From positions 78,118,713 to 78,182,712 of the forward strand of contig CM044310.1 in NCBI GenBank assembly GCA_024291935.2: a DNA stretch of 64,000 bases. Reading direction: 5' to 3'. Source of the DNA: Okapia johnstoni. Lineage: Eukaryota; Chordata; Mammalia; Artiodactyla; Giraffidae. Within the stretch, counting starts at the first letter, position 1. Each line of letters begins with the position of its first letter. The translations under genes were made by a program, and so were the position numbers. Under the pieces are notes generated by a model. It was not told the DNA's origin, did not search any database, and saw only the letters and a list, made by a program, of their open reading frames with translations. Below, in pieces: positions 58,101 to 64,000 of the stretch.

Positions 58101-61100
58101 GCACCTACTGGCTACTTTTTCCTGCATGACTTGACTGTGTATGGGTGAAATCACACAGCATTTGTCCATCCGTGTCTGGACTGTTTCACTGAGTGTCACT
58201 TCCTCAAGGTTCATCAGTGTGGTGCCCGGGTCAGCATTACCTTCTTTTTCAAGCCTGAATAATACTCGCTGGATGTTTGTACCACATTTTGCTGATCTGC
58301 TTATTCTTCAGTGGACACTTGGGTTGCTTTCACTTTTTAGCTGTTGTGAGTAGTGCTGTACTGGACATGGGTGTGCAAATATGTCTTTGAGACCCTGCTT
58401 TCAATTCCTTTAGGTACGTACCCAGGTGGGATTTCTAGATCATGTAGCAGTTCTATTTTTAACTTTTTGAGGATCTTCCATAGCGTTCTCCATCATGACT
58501 GCACCGTTTTTCATTCCCACTAACAGTGTAGGAGAGTCCCAGTTTCTGCACATTCTCACCAGCACCTGCTGTTTTCTGTTTTGTTGTTGTGTTGATAGCA
58601 GCTGCTGCTAACAAAGCAGGGCCCTAGGTTCAATCCCTGGTTGTGAGGCTGGTGTGAGGGGGTATCTCATGTGGTTTTCATTTGCTTTTCCCCAGTGATT
58701 AGTCATTTTGAGCATTTGTTCATGTGTTTATTGACCATTTGTACATATTTCTTGGAGAAAGGACTGTTCAGTCTTTTGCCCATTTTTGAATAGAGTTGTT
58801 TGTTTTTGTGTTGTTTGAGTTTTACGGGTTCTCTACATATCCTGGATATCAGATCCCTTATCCCTTACAGATAGATGATTTGAAAATGTTCTGTCTGATC
58901 TCACGAGTTGTCTTCTTGCTCTGTCGATGGTGTCTTTTGATGCATTTCTGATACATCATGAAGTCCAGTTTGTCTATTTTTATTGCTGTTGACTATGCTT
59001 TTATTGTTATGAACAAGAAATCATTGCCAAATCCGGTGTTGTAAAGTTTTTGCACTGTGTTTTCTTCTAGGAGTTCTATAGTTTGGGGTTGTACATTTAG
59101 ACTTGATCCACTTTGAGTTGTTTTTTGTATGTCGTGTTAAGTAATTCCAGGTCCAGCTCCACCCTTCTGCAGGGGGATATTCAGCTTTCACAGCACCGTT
59201 TGCTGGGAAGATGGCCTGCTCCCTGTTGAACGGTCCTGGCATCCTGTATAAACTCACCTGCCCATGGGGGTGAGGCTTATTCTTGGGGTCTCTTTTCTGT
59301 TCCATTGGTCTGTGTGTCTGTCCTGAGGGCAGATACACACAGATTACTGTACCTGTGGAGAAAGCTTTGAAATCAAGAAGTGTATCCTCTAACTTTGTTC
59401 TTTTTCAAGATTGTTTTGGCTGCTCAGGGTCCCTTGAGACTGGACAGGAACTTTAGAATGATTTTTTTCTTAATGTGAAGAAAATATCCTTGGGATTTTG
59501 AGAGGGCTTGCATTGAATCTGTAGGCCACTCTGGGTGGTACTGACAACTTGGCAGCAAGTCTTCCAACCCATGATCATGGGCTGTGTGTCCATTTATTTA
59601 TGTTTTCTCCAACTTCTCTCACTGACGTTTTGTAGTTTTCATTGTGAAAAGTCTCTCACCTCATTGGTAATGACACTGACATCCTAAGGTGTGTAGGCAG
59701 TCACTGTGAACCTTGTCTCTGAATGGGGCTGTGTGGCTAGACCCCCTCAGGAGACACATAGGTCCACCCACCAAGGTGCTTCCTGGAAGTTTAAGAAGTG
59801 GCAGTTGGGGTTATTTGGTCTTTTTTTATCTTGTCCATAATTTGACCCACTGCACATGCACACAGGCATGCAGCTACTTTCAGTCCCTGATAGTTTCTTT
59901 GTATTTGTTGATTGAGGAGAAATCTGTCCAGATGCAAGAACTGCAGGACTGGGTCCCAGGTCCCAGCCTGTCTTATATGCATTTTGTTCGTATGTATCAG
60001 TCTGCCTTTATGGAGTCTCACTTCATTCAATAAGTTATAATTCTTTGCGCCATTATTTTGAAGCTGAAAGCTTCACTGATCAGAAACTCATCAAAGAAGC
60101 CCAGGTCCTTTCAGCAGCCAGAGTCCAGAGTGTGTGTGCTTGCATGTTTGTTTGTGCATATTTGTGTGCTCGCTCACAGCCATGTTTGTACATGTTTCTA
60201 CCTTCATCACAAGTCACGAGTCCTCTCTGGCACTTTCACTTCTGATCCAGCTCTGTGGGATCCCTTTTGGGTCCCCTTCTCTGATGGTGAGAAGCTGGGC
60301 TCCTTTTGCAAGTTTGCTCACTTGCTCGGTTATAGAGAGCATGACAGGTGCTTTAGGAAACACTCGCTTGCACCCTAGTGCCTGTTCTAAGCGTTCTTTT
60401 TGGCTTCAGCCTGAGGTCCAACACTGTGCCAGGAGTTACCTGGTTGGTAGCTCCCCACCTCTAAGGCTAGGCCAGTGGCTGGGTCATTACTACTCATCAG
60501 ACACCAGCGTGACTCTCAGATGACCCACAGGGCCCAGGAGGGTCTGCGGTGAGCCCAGTCACAGGTTGGGGGGCAGCTCCCCAGAAGGCCTGAGGTCAGT
60601 CCACCTCACTGGGTTCACTTAGTACACCTGAGCTGGGGTGAGGGGTCAGATCTGAATCGCTGCAGAGGAAAAGCAAGGTGGGCACAGGTGCTGAAACATC
60701 TCCAGGGTCTGCGGACCCCCCTCTCCTGAGATTGAGAACACAGGTGGGCACAGGTGCTGAGTGCCTGGGGGGCCCATGTGCCCCTCTTTCCTGAGATGTG
60801 AAGCCATGTTTGCCCCAGAGTGCAGGTACAACCTGGGCACTGCTTTGTTCTGGCTGAGGTCAGGGTCTGCTCACTGGCGGGCTCACCAGCTACCTCCCCA
60901 GGGGCTGGTTCCTAGTGAGCTTGCCTAGTCTGTCTTGGGGTCCTATGGGAGACAGGTGTCAGCTGTGTGCACTGTACACCCCGCCTCCTCCCCCACAAGC
61001 AGCACAAGCCAGGACGCTGGGATGTTCGTGTGTGGACAGGCTGACTGAGGGCCTGAAACTGGCATGTCTGCACGCTGCAGGGGAGCAGGTGACGCACCCT

Positions 61101-63881
61101 GGAGCTGGAGGCTGGCACCCCTGGGCATCACCCCCACACGTCCCTGCCCTTCACAGGCACCTATGTGACCAGGGCTGAGGCCACAGATGCGGATGATCCG
61201 GAGACAGACAATGCGGCGCTGCGGTACTCCATCCTGGAGCAGGGTGGCCCCCAGCTCTTCAGCATCGACCCGCTCACAGGGGACATCCGCACGGTGCAAG
61301 TGGGCCTGGACCGCGAGGTGAGGCCACATGGCTGTGCCTTGACAGCCGGACGGGGCGGTCCGGACTAGGGGCCTGATTGCCGCAGACATTCCCGGTTGCC
61401 CTGGGCTCCCGCAGACCTGCCCTGTGGGTGGTTGTGCCGTTGGATGCAGAGGCAGCATAAGGGGCCCTCAGCTTATTTTCTGTTCAAAAATCCCCCTCAC
61501 TCCACTGCCTGCAAAGCAGTTGGGCTCCCTGGCCTGGGTTAGGGCCACCAAAGGAGCCCCTCACCTCTTGGGCCCATAGTGTCTGCTCTTTCTCTATGGG
61601 GCCCCTGCAGCCCCTCACTGCCTGGCCTCTGTGTGGCATTGGCACCTCCAAGAAATCCTCCTTGGTTTCCCCAGGGCCAGTCACTATGTTAGCTGATCTC
61701 TGTGCCCCTCTTGGCCATTGCTCCTGTCTCTCCAGGGCGGAGACCCACCCCCCATATGCAGCAGGTGCCCTCCAAGCATTTATATGATTCAGTAGCTGAC
61801 CTCTTGCTTACTCACAGGTTGGGGCAGAATCTGGGGTCAGCAGTGGTGCCGTCCAACCCTGAGAGTACAGGCAGACTGTTTTGCTCCAGAGCTTAGGAGC
61901 AGAACAGGAGCTGGAGCCTCCTGAGTCTGTCTGCCCTTCCCCCCAGGCCCTAAGGTGGCCATCCAGCCTTGCCCTGTGCTCCACCTGGGTCTCCTGACCC
62001 CCTGTCACTGTGCCCCCAGGTGGTCGCCGTGTACAATCTGACCTTGCAGGTGGCGGACATGTCTGGAGACGGCCTTACCGCCACCGCCTCAGCCATCATC
62101 ACACTGGAGGACATCAATGACAATGCCCCTGAGTTCACTGGGGACCAGGTGCCACCTCCACTTGCTGTTGCCTGGGGCTGCCCTCCCCCATCCTGGTTGT
62201 TGGAGGACAGGGAGGCTGGGTGCTCAGAGGAGGCACCCTGCATGGGTTGTGCAGGACCCCAGGCTAGAGGCCAGCATGGGGCCTGTGAGCATGTCAGGAG
62301 CTGGAGGGCCCTGGAGGGAAACCACCGAGACCCTGGGTTAGGATGTGTCCCCAGTTCCTCCTGGGTGGGAGTCGGGCAGCCCTTCCCCCTGGGGAAGACG
62401 CGCCCCGGGCATGGTGAGCCTGGAGGGGGCTCCCCAGGTCCTGGACTCCCTGAATGTAGGCAGCAGGAGGATGAGCCCCCAGGGTACCATTACCCACACC
62501 TGCCTGCCAGTGAGTAATGGGGCTGGGTTCCCACAGTTCTTCATGGAGGCTGCAGAGGCTGTCAGTGGAGTGGACGTGGGGCGGCTTGAGGTGGAGGACC
62601 GGGACTTGCCTGGCTCCCCAAACTGGGCAGCCCAGTTCACCATCCTGGAGGGCGACCCTGATGGGCAGTTCACCATCCGCACCGACCCCAGGACCAACGA
62701 GGGTGTGCTGTCCGTGGTGAAGGTGAGCTGAGGAGGGTGCCTCTCCTCACACTCTGGAAGCCTGTTTGGACCCTCTGTGCATCCTAAGAAGGGAGCTGAG
62801 GGAACTGGGAACATGGACTGTGGGCTGGGGCCATGCTGACCACAGAGGGCCAGGGCTAGAAGGAGTGGGCAACCCCCAAGGCCATGTGTTATTTCCAGTA
62901 TTTTGCCTCTTAATGCAAGTGATCAATGTGCACAAGTACAGACCTCATATGTCAGCCAACCAGAGACAAAACCAGCAGTAGATATGTGTGCACACATGCA
63001 CATACACACCTATGCCTACACACATGTGCCTACACACATCTGCAGAGAGACACAGATGTAGCTATCGATATATGAAGACCTTTCTTGCAAGAGACTGACT
63101 TGAGCTGGCCAGCCAGGTTGTTGTGAGGGTGGCTGATGAATCTGCAGGGCTATGAGAAGCCGCAGAGTCAGGAGCTGAGGCTGTGTCAGAGGCAGAATCC
63201 CATCTTCCCAGGGGAAACCTCAGGTTTGCTCTCAGAGACTTACCCACACATGAGACCCACCCAGGTTCTCCAGGATCATCTTCTTTATTTACAGTCAGCT
63301 GGTCGTACAGGTCAGTTCAACCATATCCACCAGATACCTTCTTAGCAATAAGACCCAGATCACTGTCTGCTTGAGTCACTGAGGAGGAAGCCTGGCCAGG
63401 GGATGGAAACTGACCTCACAACACCTGACAGAGGCATTTGAGTGTCGGGAGTATTTTCCCGTTATTCTCTCTGCATAGTTTTTATCTTTGCAAAGCTACA
63501 AAGAAGAAGGAAAGAAGGAGCTCCGAGGACAGACCAGGAGAGGCCTCGCCAGCCTATAGCTGCCTCTGGGTGCCCTGAATGTGGGGTCCAGAGTCCTGAC
63601 GGGCTGCCACCCTGCTTCTCCCTACAGCCCCTGGACTATGAGATTCGGGAGCGGTATGACCTCAAAGTGGCTGTGCAGAATGAGGCCCCCCTGCAGGCAG
63701 CTGCCCCCAGGGCCGAGCGGGGCCAGGCCAGGGTCAGCGTGCAGGTGCGGGATGTCAATGAGGCGCCTGTGTTCCAGGAGAACCCGCTGCGGACCAGCTT
63801 AGCTGAGGGGGCCGCCCCAGGAACGCCTGTGGCCACCTTCTCTGCCCGGGACCCTGACACACAACAGCTGCAGAGGCTCAG
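49156..63881 (+). CDS. CDH15: CDH15 (M-cadherin), first eight coding exons, 3' end outside the window
   Basis: Exons: 49156-49197, 55254-55412, 55579-55734, 56277-56421, 61157-61317, 62020-62148, 62537-62722 and 63628-63881 encode residues 1 to 410 and part of 411. All introns are GT-AG with matching phases. The product is a calcium-dependent homophilic adhesion protein of myoblasts and satellite cells, linked by its cytoplasmic tail to catenins. Seen here are a hydrophobic signal peptide (1 to about 21), a propeptide ending in the furin-type RVRR (42-45), mature AWVIPP with the strand-swap Trp47, then EC1, EC2, EC3 and the start of EC4. Calcium motifs are E56, LDRE 110-113, DQNDN 144-148, DAD 178-180, LDRE 218-221, DINDN 252-256 and LDYE 328-331. 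The human protein is 814 residues as I recall, so about half is present. EC4 to the tail lie to the right. Confidence 0.96.
49198..55253 (+). other. CDH15: CDH15 intron 1
   Basis: A GT-AG intron of 6056 bp, GC-rich and almost free of young transposons, in contrast to the ACSF3 introns. Only a weak MIR-like patch (about 54400-54480, 'tctgggcctcagcttccttg') is suggested. Long open frames on both strands (for example - strand 54539-55495, 318 codons) reflect low stop density in GC-rich DNA. Confidence 0.8.
55254..55412 (+). CDS. CDH15: CDH15 coding exon 2 (residues 15-67, propeptide cleavage site and EC1 start)
   Basis: 53 codons in phase 0. It encodes the end of the signal peptide, a short propeptide, the RVRR furin-type site (42-45) and mature [15 protein letters not shown]. 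Trp47 is the Trp2 used in the type I cadherin strand swap, and Glu56 equals mature Glu11, a calcium ligand. Acceptor TTGCAG, donor GTGAGG. Confidence 0.96.
55579..55734 (+). CDS. CDH15: CDH15 coding exon 3 (residues 68-119, EC1)
   Basis: 52 codons in phase 0. It contains [20 protein letters not shown] and the calcium-ligand LDRE (110-113). The donor GTGGGC at 55735 runs directly into a CCCCG pentanucleotide repeat. Confidence 0.96.
55735..56276 (+). other. CDH15: CDH15 intron 3
   Basis: A GT-AG intron of 542 bp. It begins with a pure CCCCG repeat (55740-55772). The rest is unique. It ends with TTCACTAG, an acceptor with TAG rather than CAG. Confidence 0.88.
55740..55772 (+). repeat. CDH15: (CCCCG)6 pentanucleotide repeat next to a splice donor
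   Basis: Six perfect CCCCG units plus CCC start five bases after the end of exon 3. The - strand reads (CGGGG)n, a G-quadruplex candidate. On the transcribed RNA it is a C-rich run beside the 5' splice site. Confidence 0.95.
56277..56421 (+). CDS. CDH15: CDH15 coding exon 4 (residues 120-168, EC1/EC2 linker)
   Basis: It encodes [20 protein letters not shown], the linker calcium motif DQNDNRPVF (144-152) and the first EC2 strand. At the place where many type I cadherins have His-Ala-Val it has Phe-Ala-Leu (123-125). Phase 1 at the end (Gly168 split), donor GTGAGC. Confidence 0.95.
56735..56830 (-). mobile_element. Old L1 scrap
   Basis: Contains 'gtgaattcacataacgtaaa' and 'gttgtgaaaccagcacctct', the complement of an L1 3' segment related to that at 57930-58020. 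Short and degraded. Confidence 0.5.
57126..57290 (-). mobile_element. CHR-type SINE, truncated
   Basis: Ends with 'gccactggaccaccagagaa', the complement of the SINE head. The middle has 'ccaaccagggattgaactgg', the complement of the B box. The tail side is short. Confidence 0.8.
57905..59690 (-). mobile_element. Old L1 3' portion, antisense to CDH15
   Basis: A nearly continuous complement of a mammalian L1: 'ttttattgtagcaaaatgca', 'ttcctcaaggttcatcagtg', 'ggacacttgggttgctttca', 'caagaaatcattgccaaatc', 'caagattgttttggctgctc', 'ttgcattgaatctgtaggcc'. A small unrelated insert occurs near 58600-58650. No frame is open, so it is an ancient copy. Confidence 0.85.
61157..61317 (+). CDS. CDH15: CDH15 coding exon 5 (residues 168-221, EC2)
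   Basis: Completes Gly168 and encodes [18 protein letters not shown] with the DAD calcium motif (178-180), and ends with GLDRE (218-221). Ends in phase 0. Acceptor TCACAG, donor GTGAGG. Confidence 0.95.
61318..62019 (+). other. CDH15: CDH15 intron 5
   Basis: A GT-AG intron of 702 bp, unique-looking, with nothing recognised. Confidence 0.85.
62020..62148 (+). CDS. CDH15: CDH15 coding exon 6 (residues 222-264, end of EC2)
   Basis: 43 codons in phase 0: [20 protein letters not shown] and the EC2-EC3 linker DINDNAPEF (252-260). Asn227 in NLT is a possible N-glycosylation site. The donor is CAG|GTGCCA, weaker than the other CDH15 donors. It is supported by the frame of the next exon (Phe-Phe-Met-Glu). 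Confidence 0.94.
62149..62536 (+). other. CDH15: CDH15 intron 6
   Basis: A short GT-AG intron (388 bp), GC-rich and unique. The upstream frame stays open through it to a stop at 62515-62517, so retention would truncate the protein. Confidence 0.88.
62537..62722 (+). CDS. CDH15: CDH15 coding exon 7 (residues 265-326, EC3)
   Basis: 62 codons in phase 0: [20 protein letters not shown], the DRD calcium motif (285-287) and [20 protein letters not shown]. Acceptor CCACAG, donor GTGAGC. Confidence 0.95.
62723..63627 (+). other. CDH15: CDH15 intron 7
   Basis: A GT-AG intron of 905 bp containing a degenerate CA-rich simple repeat (about 62979-63055). The rest is unique. Confidence 0.85.
62979..63055 (+). 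repeat. Degenerate CA-rich simple repeat
   Basis: Runs of CACACATGCACATACACACC and CTACACACATGTG words. Imperfect, so probably of low polymorphism. Confidence 0.7.
63628..63881 (+). CDS. CDH15: CDH15 coding exon 8 (residues 327-411 partial, end of EC3 and start of EC4)
   Basis: It begins [20 protein letters not shown] with the calcium-ligand LDYE (328-331), then the EC3-EC4 linker DVNEAPVF (368-375) and the EC4 start [20 protein letters not shown]. It ends in phase 2, with the codon completed in an exon beyond the window. Donor GTGAGG at 63882. Confidence 0.95.
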
Positions 63882-64000
63882 GTGAGGGCCTGCCCCTCTG
63901 CCTCCCACCCAGGGCAGGAGCACAGCTAAGGGTAGCAGCCCTGTGTCCTGTGGATTCCCTTCCCATGAGAGACCCAGTCAGAGGGCGGAGGGCTTCTCTG
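63882..64000 (+). other. CDH15: CDH15 intron 8, cut by the window edge
   Basis: Only the first 119 bases of the intron are present. The exons for EC4-EC5, the membrane segment and the catenin-binding tail are not in this window. Confidence 0.9.

Larger units (their letters stand above)
56422..61156 (+). other. CDH15: CDH15 intron 4
   Basis: A GT-AG intron of 4735 bp. It holds a short L1 scrap (about 56735-56830), a SINE (57126-57290) and a long antisense L1 (57905-59690). The stretch 59700-61156 looks unique, with a GT-rich patch near 60130-60180. Confidence 0.82.

Overview
This window is nuclear DNA from a ruminant, almost certainly a bovid. The evidence is its repeats: several BovB (RTE-type) LINE copies, many Bov-tA-type tRNA-derived SINEs with their short BovB-like tail, and cetartiodactyl CHR-type tRNA SINEs, all lying on older antisense L1 sequence. 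The species (cattle, bison, sheep, goat and so on) cannot be fixed by reading alone. Two protein-coding genes are present, both on the + strand. Both have GT-AG introns, and the exon phases join into uninterrupted frames.

Gene 1 is ACSF3, the mitochondrial malonyl-CoA/methylmalonyl-CoA synthetase. Its nine coding exons run from 3199 to 38610 and give a predicted 586-residue protein carrying every adenylate-forming core motif. The 5' non-coding exon(s) and promoter are not recognisable and probably lie upstream of base 1. Its introns hold most of the interesting repeats: a roughly 25-copy minisatellite of about 24 bp units (10344-10962), a BovB copy with a 572-codon reverse-transcriptase frame (11054-13372), an opposite-strand BovB copy (17993-20392), and a stack of transposons nested in one old L1 (17230-27545).

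The 10.5 kb between the genes (38611-49155) holds SINEs, an inverted pair of BovB fragments, a GC-rich minisatellite, a third sizeable BovB copy, a perfect (GGGT)n G-quadruplex motif, and a CpG-rich promoter with tandem E-box/GC-box repeats just before gene 2. I see no convincing protein-coding gene there.

Gene 2 is CDH15 (M-cadherin, cadherin-15). The window contains its first eight coding exons (49156-63881): signal peptide, propeptide with furin-type site, EC1 to EC3 and the start of EC4. The remaining exons lie beyond the right edge. The ACSF3-CDH15 order matches what I recall of human 16q24.3.

The two genes are unrelated in function: mitochondrial acyl-CoA metabolism versus muscle cell adhesion. 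I found no operon, CRISPR array, phage or other novel encoded system. The points most worth checking are structural: inverted BovB arms flanking a small ACSF3 exon, the CDH15 promoter repeat, a CCCCG repeat abutting a CDH15 splice donor, and several AT-rich, repeat-free intron blocks that look like conserved regulatory elements.
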